Assembly (NCBI GenBank): GCA_963556145.1
Contig: OY744473.1
Span: 4,092,001-4,156,000 of the forward strand
Direction of reading: 5' to 3'
Source: Hygrocybe punicea
Lineage: Eukaryota; Basidiomycota; Agaricomycetes; Agaricales; Hygrophoraceae
DNA: 64,000 nucleotides
The notes beneath the pieces were generated by a model. It was not told the DNA's origin. It did no database searches and saw only the letters and a program-made list of their open reading frames with translations. How positions within the stretch are numbered: the first letter of the stretch is position 1; every line of letters starts with the position of its first letter. A program made the position numbers and the translations under genes. Below are positions 23,392 to 35,411 of this stretch, in pieces.

Positions 23392-25038
23392 TGTTACATT
23401 TTTCAACTCCGCAACTCCGATTCCAACTCCACTACCCACGATGACGATTCCACTTTACCATACCTTCCTTTTTCGTTCCCCTTTACCTTTTGTCTTCTTT
23501 TGGACATTGTTGTTTATTCTTGTCCTTGTTCTCTTTTCTTCCTTTCTTCTTCTAGAACAATCCAGACCGACCATGGACATCTCCCACGTGACCTTGTTGT
23601 ACCCGAATAGTCTCCTTGCCGATGGACGTCACCGACATTGTCTTTTCCCTTCGATATCTTGTTTACGCTATCCCACGACAAACCGATCACAATGGCTGTA
23701 CTCCCGACACAGCTCATTACTGTAATTGTTATTGGCAGCATTGCCATCACCTTCCTGATCGGTTTCTACCTTGTTATGATCTATCTTTGGCATCGGCACC
23801 GAAACCCTTCCACCATTGATACTTCTGACTTCCACCTCAACAATATATCGACACGTAATTGACAATTGCCATTCCCGGATATTTGGTTTCCATATTCGTA
23901 CCCTGTGCCCACCATTATCCTCCCTGACGATCCGACGACATTCCTCACCTGCATGCGAACTCTGAACAATCCCCGATCACGGGACATTTCACTGTTCTCT
24001 CTAATCCGACCATTGCCGAAGCACATTCTTTTGGACTTCGACCACAGACCATACGACTTCCCAAACAGTGAACCAACCCCTATCGCATATTGTTCGCACG
24101 ACACCGCTTCAATGCAGTACCCGACGACTTGTTCCCACAGCTTGTCACTCATGCCATGACTCGAAACCTGGACCCACATTCATTTATCTTTTTCCATCTT
24201 TCATCTTGATACCTCCCACACTCGTTTACAATGATACCCTTTCTTGGACGAATACCGACATCAAGTGGACCTTCTTGTTCCACAAACAAGACAAGACATC
24301 GCTCCTCGATACGTCATCAACACAGACATCATCATCCGGTACAGCTTGTGCTGTTCACATGTCTGACCTCGATTAGCCCACTGTCCTAGTTGGTTTTTTC
24401 CTTTATACATTCCTTCATTTTCTTTCATACCAACCTTGCCGTTACATCCACACCACCTCAAGACATTCTCATCACCAACCCCACACTGGACGATACCCAT
24501 CTTCGACCCGACCGTGCAATGCACTTGCCAGACTGCGCACTTGCCTGTTGCAGCAAGTGTAGACCCCGAATAGGCAATTCTGCACATCACATGATCTGAT
24601 GACAAATCATCCGAGTCATCCGGACCCCCTCTATTCCTCAATGACACCCGGGCCTCCAGTTGGATCGCGAGAACATTGACATGAGGACGCCTCATGTACG
24701 CCTCATGGTGAACACATGGTAGAGTTGGACATGTTATGGCTTCATGGTTGTATTTCTATTTACCTCCCCTCAAGACCAGTCACTATATATACTGTTCTTG
24801 TTGTTGGTTCGGACTTTTTCTTCTTTCCTTTCCTTACGTTTAGTCTGGTTCTTGGGGCAGACTCATCTTGTTTTGGGTAACCCCCACGGCTCGCAATGAC
24901 ATTAGACCTTGACCCCCCCGTCTTAGCAGTGTTGTCTTAGCTGTAAGCAACAATGAAAGCTGCTGTTCTCCCCTCTGGAAGCCGATCCCCTGTTAAGTTG
25001 ATTGTTGCCGGAGCCCGCTGCAGAAGCGATCCGTAACA
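23392..25038 (+). repeat. Element X 3' LTR
   Basis: 1647 bp, nearly identical to the 5' LTR. It is followed directly by the ATTCA target duplication. Confidence 0.92.
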
Positions 25039-25332
25039 ATTCAGTAATCCACATTTTATATTCCAGTAGTGAATATATATTATTTCAGTACATCATGCTT
25101 ATCAACCATCATCCACACCCACTCAAAGTCTCACTTCTTAATTGAACAGACCTCACTATTACATTCTATTGACTCATACAGTACATATACCTACAAACCC
25201 CTTCCTGCTATGTTATTTAGATATTAGAAACCCATGAACAACAAGAAGGTACCTGAACAAAGTCAACTCCGGTAATTCTTGGTGAAACAAACATTCACAT
25301 AATACTGGTTGCTACAAATTGGCAAACTGTTA
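25039..25332 (+). mobile_element. LTR family 1 copy, 3' part
   Basis: Resumes after element X with the second ATTCA. It shares with the 11.5-13.4 kb LTR the stretch CACTCAAAGTCT followed by GACCTCACT and an ACTCCGG-containing end. The end is placed at about 25332 (CTGTTACA) by comparison; uncertain by tens of bases. Confidence 0.45.
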
Positions 25333-25689
25333 CACCCTGTTGGTTAAAACTACACCAAGGAGCCACTAAGGAAGCAGATAGATGTACCAATGCGAAAAAA
25401 GCTACATTAGAAACCTGGCAACAGAAACTATTGCAAGTTACCACCATCTCGTGGTATCAGGTACGCTGCTTTCATTAAAGATGGAGGCAAGATCTGATGA
25501 ATCTGATTCTAGGAGGGAAGTGATCAGGCCTGGAGACCGAGCTGGATCGCTTGAATGGGAATGGAACAATGAGCAAGAAACACATGTGAGCATTAACAGA
25601 GTCTACCAATCTTGCACCCAATTCAAAGATTGTTAAAAGCACACATGCTGAGGTTCAAGATATTGTGAAATCCGTGGAGAAATGCCTGG

Positions 25690-26904
25690 GCAGCTCTTGT
25701 GATACAAACCCCACATCTGCAATTTAAAAACAAACCACAGCAGCATTGGAAAGCAGCTGCAAGGAGCCATGTACCAATCAAGCATCACCCTTGGATACCA
25801 TTTCACTGGGAGATTGCCCCTGGGCAGGGAAAAGTCAGTGAGGGGGTGAAAGAGCATGGCCAACCTCATACTTCGCCGGGGACATCATCAAGGGATTCCA
25901 ACAGATAGATGAGTTGCTACCTAGACAGTGCATTTGAAATGCTCTTTGGACTGCAGTTTCACAAGTCAACATTCCACAAGTATTATAAAATTTACAAGGA
26001 AAATATGCACCTCATACCAAAATACAAGTTGTCAGTCAAATCCAAGGAAGCATCTTGGGTTCAGTTTGCTGCAGAAGCCTCAAAGGAACTCGATGACATC
26101 TCAGAATCTGATGATCTGTTCTCAGAGTCTAGCATAGAAGTGTCCACGGGGGGGGACTATTGTCTGCATTGCAAAGAGGAATTGCCCAAGATTCAATCTG
26201 CTGCACTCAAGGAACTACAAATGGAGTTGGGTGCGAGTACATTGGGCTAACATCTCTTGGGCCAAAAGGATTGTGACACCATATTGTCAGTGTATTGCCA
26301 GCAGCATCGCTTCAAGGTGGTTATTCTACCAGAAGCTGTGGAGCAGGGCTGGCCACAAGTGATTGACTTCGAAAAGTTGAAGGAAAGGATAAACTCACTA
26401 AGCGATACACTTGAGGAGATTGTTATTGATCCCAAGGACAGTACCTTCTACCAAGATTTCAAGCAATTGGTCCTGAAGTTAGGAAAACACCACGCCTTTG
26501 GCATTGCAGGCCAATGTGACTTTGAAGATCATTATGGATGTGGAACACTGGAACAGGATAGTAAGTCCTTGTGAAATCCAATTTGGCTTCACTCACTGAT
26601 ATCATGCAGTTATGGAGCAAAGGGGCACGCCATAATGTTTGCATGTCTGCAGGATGCCTTTGTGATGAGCAAAGACCATATCCATGGTATCCCAAGGTCA
26701 ATATTCATCAACACCATCTTGATCCCAGAAATGACAACCCAACTTATGGCAGAAGATATGAATATTGATGAAAAATCGGTGATAGAAATACTCACAAAGA
26801 GTGGCACCTACAGATCTCGTCAGTTTCCAATATGTGGTGATCCAGACGATGGCATATATTGGCCGCAGAAGAAATTAGTAGCGGCAGGGAAGAAAAAGGT
26901 ATAA
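25690..26904 (+). pseudogene. RTC4-like domain protein pseudogene
   Basis: Pieces read FAGDIIKGFQQIDELLPRQ, FEMLFGLQFHKSTFHKYYKI, a finger-like YCLHCKEELP, then YCQQHRFKVVILPEAVEQGW, FQDFKQLVLK-like helices, YGAKGHAIMFACLQDAFV and FINTILIPEMTTQLMAEDMN. This order (Cys pair, C-x2-HRF, GW, repeated aliphatic LIPE..LI.EDM) is that of RTC4-like domain proteins, named after yeast restriction of telomere capping 4 and very numerous in mushrooms. Breaks: a frame change near 25925, an in-frame TAA at 26248-26250 and an intron near 26562-26610 whose phase no longer fits. No function can be assumed. Confidence 0.6.
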
Positions 26905-27565
26905 TCTCTGCATCACCAATGAGTCGGGGAAACAACAGCAAAACAGTGACGGTCCTTGTTTCGGATTCTGAGGCATTGAATTAGATCAGTAACCAAATTC
27001 ATTCTGTTCCCTTGGACTTGATTTCTCTTGGAGTATCCCACATTCATTTGATATTGCTTTTATCCATGTTATTAGTAGCCTCATTTTAATCAAAACTAAT
27101 TTTGCTTACTGTACATTGTCATTGCAATGTTGTGAATGTTGTGAACTGCTGGTAGATGGGATTTTTTGTTTTGATTCAACAATGTGCGCAATGCTCACTG
27201 GCAATTGCACACAATTCACCAACACAATTTAAATACCTTTGTGAAGCTTGAGATCTTGAGAGCTTGAGACATTAATATAGCAACATTTTTTTTCAAAAAG
27301 GATGAGTGATATATTAATATGTAATTCACACTACTTTCCAAAGTGTCACATAGCAGCTCTGATCTGTTTGTCCATCTGCAGTGCCATCACCTCCTTCATG
27401 GCTTCATCAATAAAGACTCCCTCTCTCTCGAAGACCTTCTTGGCCTTGACCCATTCAATTGGCACAAATCGCACATCCCTGGGATCAAAACTGTATCAAC
27501 ACCAGCCATTATCTAACTTTCAGTGAGGGCTGCGTCTGGGTGTAGAAGTTGTTTGGCAAGTCCAT
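26905..27565. other. No gene seen
   Basis: AT-rich sequence between the RTC4-like pseudogene and gypsy-A. A short frame at 27302-27526 is not supported by any motif. Confidence 0.4.
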
Positions 27566-28349
27566 TGTAAAGGCGAGGTCGGGGTGGCTGCGGAATAATA
27601 ATCCTAAGCCTGTGGGGTCAGCGTAGAAGTGACTAGGAATAGTCTAACAAGCTTCAGTAAGATAATAGGATATAAAAAGTAAGAAGCCGCCGAGTAAACT
27701 ACTGAATTCTATCGAGACCGATCAAAGCCGACGAAGCCGACGATGTCGGGTACGGTGGGTCGGGTGTCGGGTGACGAGAAACGTAGAGATAAAGGCGGTA
27801 GAACGATGGGGAGGGCGTCGAGGAATCCAACGAGCAATGTGTGCGATGGAATTTACTGAGAGACTAATTCTCAGAGAGAGGAAATGGGGGAACTGGTTTC
27901 TTATTTTGAGACGGCGCTTGGGCACCGTTTTTATACTACAAAGTTCTGTACCTAGATTCGGACGAGAGTCCTCGGCCGATGAGAGGAAACAAAGGAGAAT
28001 AAAAATGGGGAAGTAGGAAGAGCGTTGCGAGGCGACGATGACAGGGAAAATGGGTGGAAGATATAAAAAACCGTAAAAGATGCAAAGTACTTTACTATAT
28101 CCCCATAAGGGAGACGCTAGGCGTGAATAAGGCAAGTCCGATGTCGGGATCCCAGTCCGATGAGATCTATCTTTGATATTTGAAGTTCCGCGAGTTTAGG
28201 GGATAGACCGACCAGGTACGTGAGCGGCCGTGCTAGTCGGTATGCATCGGGTTACGTCGGGTTCGAGTGTAGATTGCTAGAGACGTCGGGTTCGAGCGGA
28301 TTCGCTAGATATCGATGTTACGGCCTCAGAGGGTCGAGGACCCTCTACA
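27566..28349 (-). repeat. Gypsy-A 3' LTR
   Basis: 784 bp, matching 40075-40867 with scattered substitutions and a small GCGTCGGGTTA-type length difference. Confidence 0.9.
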
Positions 28350-28519
28350 TCTCCTTGGGTCTTCTAATAGAGACCATCCGTGGTCGAGAATATGGGGTCT
28401 CCGAATGCGGGTCGCGAATGTGGCCAATCACGTGAGCAGCCAAACAATGGCAAAGTAAAAAAAATAAAAAAATTCTCGTTGTTGATCCGACCTTTCCTCT
28501 ACACCATCACACGTTCACA

Positions 28520-29916
28520 ATGTCCCAAGTCTACGACAACTTCCTCGCTTTCGTCGAAAGCATCGAACCCGATGTCCGGGCGGACTACGAAGAGGCCGTC
28601 AACGCGGTCACCGTGTTTCATAGCGACGACCTCGTAACGATGGTGGACGGCAACGAGGGGATGGCCCAACAATGGTTGAGCGGCCGCAAGAAGGCGCTGG
28701 TGAGTTTCCTTATTGACTACGCGTGTCCTAAGATAGCTCATGTCGTCCCGCCAGCGTGCTTATAATGGAATCGTCGCGGAACTCCGAGCTGGTGGTACGA
28801 GGCCAGTAACGCCACCGTTATGGGCCGACCGCCAATCGTACGCCAACGATGTCGAAGAGTGGCTGAAAGAAGCGGCGGACCGGGAGAGGCAGGAACAGGA
28901 AGAAGCCAGATGGCGGGCGGATGAAGAAGCGGCTACGTGGGAAGAGGAGGCCAGACGGATGGCAGAGGCAAATGCACGAGCGGAGGCGGAGAAAAGGCGA
29001 AAGGCGGCAGAGGAAAGGCGGGAGCGGCTTAGAATAGAACAACACGAGCAGCACTGGAATCAAGAAGCGGACCGGGTTGAAAGGGATGGAGCCGCGTATC
29101 GGCGGCGGCTCAGCGAAGAACGGCGAGCTGAAGCAAACGCATCGGTCGCGGGTGAACCAAGGACTGAGTCGATTCCGGAGGGCAAAGCCGCAGTTGAGCC
29201 AGAGGAAGGCCCCATCGACCTGGCACCAGAGACACCGGCCGATGTAGAAGACATAGATACGCCGGGCGTAGAGACCGGAGACCTGGCTGGTACGACGGTG
29301 AGTTCATGTGTCGGTTCCTTTGTTCTTTAGTCACTGATCCTGGTAATAGTTCACCGGGCCGTTTCCCCTACAACCCTGCACCAACTGCATCAAGGCACAA
29401 GAGGCGTGTCGAGGCGTCACGGGCTACGTGTGCGAACGATGCCGGAGGCTGAAGAAGAGATGTACTAACGCTACACACCGGACGGGCGGGGGTCGGCGCA
29501 AGGTGGATACCGGAAAGGGCAAAGAGGTCGCGGTCGGCACGAGGAAGCCGTTGTCATTCACGACAAAGCCCATCCGCAGTAGGCCTGCCCGGGCCTCAAC
29601 GAGCAAACCGCGGGTCGAGGACGTGGAGTTGGTCGAGGACGATGACGAAGACGAGGAGGAGTCGGAGGAAGAGTGGCCGACGAAAAGGCTTAGGACGGCC
29701 TCGGCAGCGAACCTGTTCGTTTTGACGATGGAGAATTACGAGCAAGTGTCGGCGCGACTAGCGGTCCTTACGGAGGAGCTGGGAGCCCTGGGCACCAACG
29801 TCAACCGTCACCTCGTCCACTTCGGTCAAGAGTTCCAGCGGCTTCGCGTCGATCTCGAACGGTCGACCTCAAGGTTGGCGATGTTGAAGCGGGATTACGA
29901 GACCGGCCGCCTGTAA
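28520..29916 (+). CDS. Antisense three-exon gene of gypsy-A: coiled-coil Zn2Cys6 protein
   Basis: Exons 28520-28699, 28755-29297 and 29350-29916; introns of 55 and 52 nt with GTGAGT donors and AG acceptors, all phase 0; 429 residues, no stop. Exon 1 encodes a helical domain (MSQVYDNFLAFVESIEPD..). Exon 2 starts RAYNGIVAELR, contains DVEEWLKEAADR and continues as a long Glu/Arg coiled coil (residues about 90-190). Exon 3 carries C-x2-C-x6-C-x7-C-x2-C-x6-C with basic RCRRLKKRC, the spacing of fungal Zn2Cys6 DNA-binding clusters, then a basic linker, a long acidic run and a C-terminal coiled coil. It lies between pol and the 3' LTR and is transcribed against gag-pol. Gypsy-B carries a homologue with the same exon layout (55336-56801). 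DNA binding is inferred; its role in the element is unknown. Confidence 0.8.
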
Positions 29917-30032
29917 AATATATATATAAAAATAACGAGCCCATTGTATATAAAAAAAATATATCGTGTACATAAAAGAAATGTCAGCTTGTTCACCCAG
30001 CTAAGGAAAGCCGATCGGCTCCCGAAGACATA

Positions 30033-31665
30033 TGTTACATTTTTCAACTCCGCAACTCCGATTCCGACTCCACTACCCACGATGACAATTCCACTTTACC
30101 ATACCTTCCTTTTTCATTCCCCTTTACCTTTTGTCTTCTTTTGGACATTGTTGTTTATTTTTGTCCTTGTTCTCTTTTCTTCCTTTCTTCTTCTAGAACA
30201 ATCCAGACCGACCATGGACACATCCCCACGTTACCTTGCTGTACCCGAATAGTCTCCTTGCCGACGGACATCATCGCTATTGTCTTTTCCCTCGCCCTGA
30301 CATATTGTTGACTTCATCCCACGACAAACCGATTCACAATGGCTGTACTCCCGACACAGCTCATTACCGTAATTGTTATTGGCAGCATCGCCATCACTTT
30401 CCTGATCGGTTTCTACATTGTTATGATCTATCTTTGGCATCGGCACCGAAACCCTTCCGCCATCGATACTTCCGACTTCCACCTCGACAATATATCAACA
30501 CGTAATTGACAATTGCCATTCTTGGATATATGGTTTCCACTTTCGTATTCCGTGCCTACCATTATCCTCCCTGACGATCCGACGACATTCCTTACCTGCT
30601 TGAGCACTCTGAACAATCCTCGATCACACGACAATTCACTGTTCCCTCCAAGCCGACCATCGCCGAAGCACATACATTCAAACTTCGACCATAGACCACA
30701 CGACTTCCCAATACAGTGACCCGACCCCTATCGTTTATTGTTCACACGACACCGCTTCAATGCAGTACCCGACGACTTGTTCCCACAGCTTGTCACCTGT
30801 GCCATGACTCGACACCTGGACCCACATTCCTTTTATCCATAACCTTGTTACCTCCCACATTCATTTACAACGATACCCTTTCTTGGACGATACCAACATC
30901 AGATGGACCCTATTGTTCCATGAACAGGACAAGACACTGCTCCTCGACACGTCATCAACACAGACATCGTCATCCGGTACAGCTTATGCTGTTCACATGT
31001 CTGATCTCGACTAGCCCACCGTCCTTGTTGGTTTTCCTTCCGCACATTCCTTTGTTTTCTTTCATGCCGACTTTGCTGTTACATCCACACCACCTCAAGA
31101 CATTCCCTTCACCAACCCCACACTGGACGATACCCATCTTCGACCCGACCGTGCAATGCACTTGCCAAACTGCACACTTGCCCGTTACAGCAAGTGTAGA
31201 CCCCGAATTGGCAATTCTGCATGTCACATGATCCGATGACAAATCATCCGAGTCATCCGGACCCCCTCTATTCCTCAATGACACCCGGGCCTCCAGTTGG
31301 ATCGCGAGAACATTGACATGAGGACGCCTCATGTACGCCTCATGGTGAACACATGGTAGAGTTGGACATGTTATGGCTTCATGGTTGTATTTCTATTTAC
31401 CTCCCCTCAAGACCAGCCACTATATATACTGTTCTTGTTGTTGGTTCGGACTTCTTCTTCTTTTCCTTTCCTTACGTTTAGTCTGGTTCTTGGGGCAGAC
31501 CCCCTTATCTTGGGTAACCCCCACGGCTCGCAATGACATTAGACCATGAACCCCCCCCCTTGTAGCAGTGTTATCTATCAATGTAACTGCTGTTCTCTCC
31601 TCTGGAAACCGCCCCCCTGTTAAGTTGATTGTTGCCGGAGCCCGCTGCAGAAGCGATCCGTAACA
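30033..31665 (+). mobile_element. Solo LTR of element X inside gypsy-A
   Basis: 1633 bp with TGTTACATTTTT start and GATCCGTAACA end, flanked by 5-bp duplication ACATA (30028-30032, 31666-31670). It is diverged from the two element X LTRs by substitutions and short indels, so it comes from an older member of that family. Confidence 0.92.
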
Positions 31666-31755
31666 ACATAGGACTATTCGCATCATTCGTCATATCGTTA
31701 GAAAACTAAGAGGAACTAAATAAAATGGGGGTATAACGTGGACAGAATGAAATGC

Positions 31756-34700
31756 TTAATCGTCGTCGGGTGAGGAGTCTATAGAGGGCGGGTACGTTGG
31801 ATCATCAAGATCGTTTGAATCGGTATCGTCGGCATCGGGGTATTGTAAGAAGTCATCCAACGGTATCGATATTTTTGAGCGGGCGTGGTAGGGTATGACT
31901 CGGAAAGCGGCAAATCGAGATTTAGAAACCGCACCGTCGAGTTCGGCGAGTATGTAGGATCCGCCTTCTGTTTTCCTGACGACAACCATGGGTCCAAAGT
32001 ACCGCGGTTTTGCTTTACGATCGAGAGACATTTCGATACGTGAATTTCGGACGAGAACGAGGTTACCGGGTTCGAAGTCGTAAACTTTGATCGTGTTGGC
32101 GTATTTCTGCTCAAATTGCCGGGCGGACGCGAGCCGAGATTTGGTAAGCTTTTCTTTGACCCAATCGAGGTCGGCTTCTCGTTTACGAAGTTGTCGGGCG
32201 CGGATGACTATGAGGTCGGTCGTAGACATCGTATCTTGCGTCGGAACCATGTACGTAGCTTCGGCAAAATCGAATGGAAACAGCGGTTCTACTCCGTGTG
32301 CGATGTAGTAGGACGAGTATCCGAGGCTTTTGTGTGTCGTGACCCGTTCGGCCCAAAATACGGAGTGGGTTACGGTGTGCCATTTCTTTTCATCTCCGTC
32401 ACAACTTTTCATAATGGCCTCCCGGACATCTAGGTGGCGACGCTCAACGGGTCCGTTCGCTTGTGAGTTATAGGGCGAAATGCGGATGTGGCGGATACCG
32501 TAGCGGGAGGCGAGATAGTCGAGCGCTTCTACGAACGGCTTGCCGTTGTCGGTAACGATTTCTTCGAGAGCGCCCCAATGGCATAAGATGTCTTTGAACA
32601 AGAACGTGCCGATGGTGGAGCTGGTCTCGCGGCGTAACATGCGGAACTCAGGGTAGGCGGACAGGGAGCAACGGCTTGGACGATGTATCAATAGCCGCCG
32701 GATCGTGGCATAAACATTGTGTCGACATACGCTTTACGAAATAGCGAGGCCGGTGTAGCGACGGTGGGCGGAATGTGATGATAACGCATTTGCCATACTT
32801 GGCACTGATGGCAAGACTGGACATACCACTTAACGTCGTGGTCGAGGTGCGGCCACCAGAAATGATCGAGTAGCCGAGCGCGGACGGAGAATATACCTTT
32901 GTGGCCGAGAGAGTCGTGAGCGTCTTTGAGTAACTGAAGCCGGCGGTCGGGCGGTATGACGAGTTTGTGTTTTCCGTGACAGTCTTTACGCCAAAGCTTG
33001 TTATCGGTGACGAAGAATTCAAGGGCGTATCGTAAGAACAGACGGTATTCTTCGTCCGTGAAGTTCGCGGGTCGGGTTAGATCTCGTAACCAAGTCTCGA
33101 CGAGGGCAAGACAAACGTCGGCCGCGCGGGCTTTATCGGATCGCGGTATGTCAGAAACGGCTTCCTGATTTGTGTAGACGAGGACGGCCGGTAATTCTTG
33201 GAGTCGGTCGGCTGTGGCACGGCAGCGGCCGCATACGGCAATCGGCTTAGACGGTATGGGGACGGGTCGGTAGTTGACGACTTCCATAAAGAAACCGTAG
33301 GAGTGGTTGAGCCAATCGTCAGAGTCGTTGATCTCCTCGGGGTCTTCTGCAGCGCGGGGACGTCGGGAGAGTCCGTCGGGTGCACCGTGTGCGGAAGCGG
33401 GTACGTGAACGAGTCTAAAGTCAAATAAGAGCACGCCGGCTATCCATCGGTTGATCGTAGCATTGGGCTGAATGTCGGGGTTGTTGAGCATCCCTTTTAT
33501 GTACTTCGCGTCGACTTCAACAGTGAGGTTGCGGACGCCGATGATGAAGATTCGGTAGGCGCGGAGGGCCCTGAAGAGGCCGTAGAGTTCGAGCTTGGAC
33601 TGGGAGTATCGGGCTTTGCGTTCGTTCCACGATATTGAACCAAAGCGATTCGGATAGCGCTTTCCATCGGCACGGATTTGCATAAGAACGAAGCCGACTC
33701 CAAGAACAGATGAATCGATGGCGAGAATCACTTCCCATTCACGTGTGTAGTCGATAGCGCGCAGCGCTGGCGACGTAATGACGGCGTTTTTGAGGTATTC
33801 GACGGCGGTCTCTTCTTCTTCACCAAATTCGAAGGGTATACCTTTGCGGGTAAGACGGACGAGGGGTCGGGAGTGGAGCGAGAAGTCCTTGATAAAAATA
33901 CGCAAGACGCCGCAGATGCCGAGAAAGGCGCGAACTTCGGTGAGGTTGGTCGGCAGTGGCCAATCGCGAATCTTCTGTACTTTGGAGTCGTCGGCTACTC
34001 TTCCTTCGTATGTGCATCGGTGGCCAACAACGATGACTGAGGGTCGACACAACTCGAGTTTTTTGCCGTTGAAGGTACCGCCGACATAGCGGAAACGCTG
34101 GATGACGCGGTTGACACCTTGGAAGTGTTCCCAAATGAAACGTCGGATTGCCGGGTTCTCGGGTATAGTCTCGTAGGTACCGTCGGGTTGCTCGTAGCGG
34201 GTTGGAGGCCCTTTGACGGGAATATCGTCCATATACGGAATGGCAAGATGAGGGATTTCGTCACAGAGGATGTACGTAGAGTCACCATGTAGGATCTGCG
34301 GGGAATTTGTGTATCCCATAGCAATCCGCGTAAGTCGAAGCATTCCGAGTGGAGACTGAAAGGTCATATAGTCCCGAGACGAGGGGTGGACGAGGCGTTG
34401 GTCGAAAGAGACGAAGAGGTCGAAGGAAGCGTAGCAAGAGTGGCCGCCAAAGGCCTCGGCCAAGTGCTCGGTCATGGGTGGTACGGCGGGATCGCAGATA
34501 GTGACGGCGTTAAGCGGCTGTAGATCGTGGACGATTCGAAGAGACTTCCCATCCTTTTTCAAAACGCAGAACCAGCGGGAGCGGTATGACGAATTCAAGG
34601 GTTCATAGGTACCGGCGTTAATTTTGTCTTTGATGATGCCGATGACTTCGTTAAGGATGCCGGGTGGGATTGGGATATTGCGATGGACCCACGGGTCGTG

Positions 34701-35411
34701 CGGTACGGTGGGAATGTGGATCGGCGGGAAGTAGTCCGTATTGAACTGGCCTTTCTCGGATTCGTTCCAGGCGAAGGCGGCTTCTTGCGTTTTGATGATA
34801 TGGTGGCTGAGTTTTTCTTCCTCAGGCCAAAGGAATCCATCCGGGTTCATTGGCATCGCGTCGTGTCGTTCCTGGGTATAGCGGGTGCCGGGTGTAAAGT
34901 CGGGCGGGTGAGTCGGGAGCGTGGGTAAATCGGCTAGCGGGTCGCCGGTGATCTCACGTATGATACGGTATTCGTCAGGGAGAGTGGTAGAAATTGGGCG
35001 GATACGATCGGCTACCTTCTTATACTTTTTCTTGGTAACGACTCCTTTTAGGTCCCTGGTAGGGGGGGTGGTATACGAGATATAAGTAGCGTGTTCAGTA
35101 GAGGCTTTGTTACAAATATTCGAAGAGGAAATATGTGACGCAGGAGCGGAGACGGAACAAGACGAAGGAAGGGTATCGGTAGTACGTAGCTGATTTTGTA
35201 CATCGGTCAACAATGAAATGTACTGGGCGGCAGTCTGAGGCTGAGACGAAGAGAAATCTAAATCGATAGAAAAACATAAGTCCTCTTCTAGGGGAAACGG
35301 CAAAAGGGAAGCATAGTTCGTGGTATAGGTGTGGTCGCTTTCGAGTGGCGGCTTCTCATCTCCCGGTGCGTCCTTTCCGAGAGGTATCTCCGGGTCCTCG
35401 ACTTCTAAAAA
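31756..35411 (-). pseudogene. Gypsy-A pol: reverse transcriptase, RNase H, integrase (broken)
   Basis: Frame 1 (about 35411-32688, ATG at 35303) contains RT with VHDLQPLNAVT, TFQSPLGMLRLTRIAMGYTN and catalytic PYMDDIPVKG; RNase H with WEVILAIDSSVLGVGFVL; and integrase with the HHCC finger (HDSLGHKGIF..CHQCQVWQM) and first catalytic Asp in YVDTMFMP. It stops at TGA 32690-32688. The rest (32687-31756) is in another frame and contains ALEEIVTDNGKPFVEALDYL and QANGPVERRH with the remaining catalytic Asp and Glu, then the C-terminal RYFGPMVVV region. So one nonsense codon and one 1-nt frameshift (near 32668-32679) inactivate integrase. Pol is entered from gag-pro by a -1 shift at a T run (35407-35411). 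Confidence 0.88.

Larger units (their letters stand above)
18684..25038 (+). mobile_element. Element X: young LTR element without pol
   Basis: Two LTRs of 1647 bp (18684-20330 and 23392-25038) begin TGTTACATTTTT and end GATCCGTAACA, with 5-bp target duplication ATTCA (18679-18683, 25039-25043). By eye the LTRs differ at about one position, so insertion is recent. The 3.06 kb internal region has no protease, reverse transcriptase, RNase H or integrase motif; it is a non-autonomous, LARD-like element. A purine-rich TCCGGGGGTA stretch precedes the 3' LTR. A solo LTR of the same family lies at 30033-31665. Confidence 0.92.
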
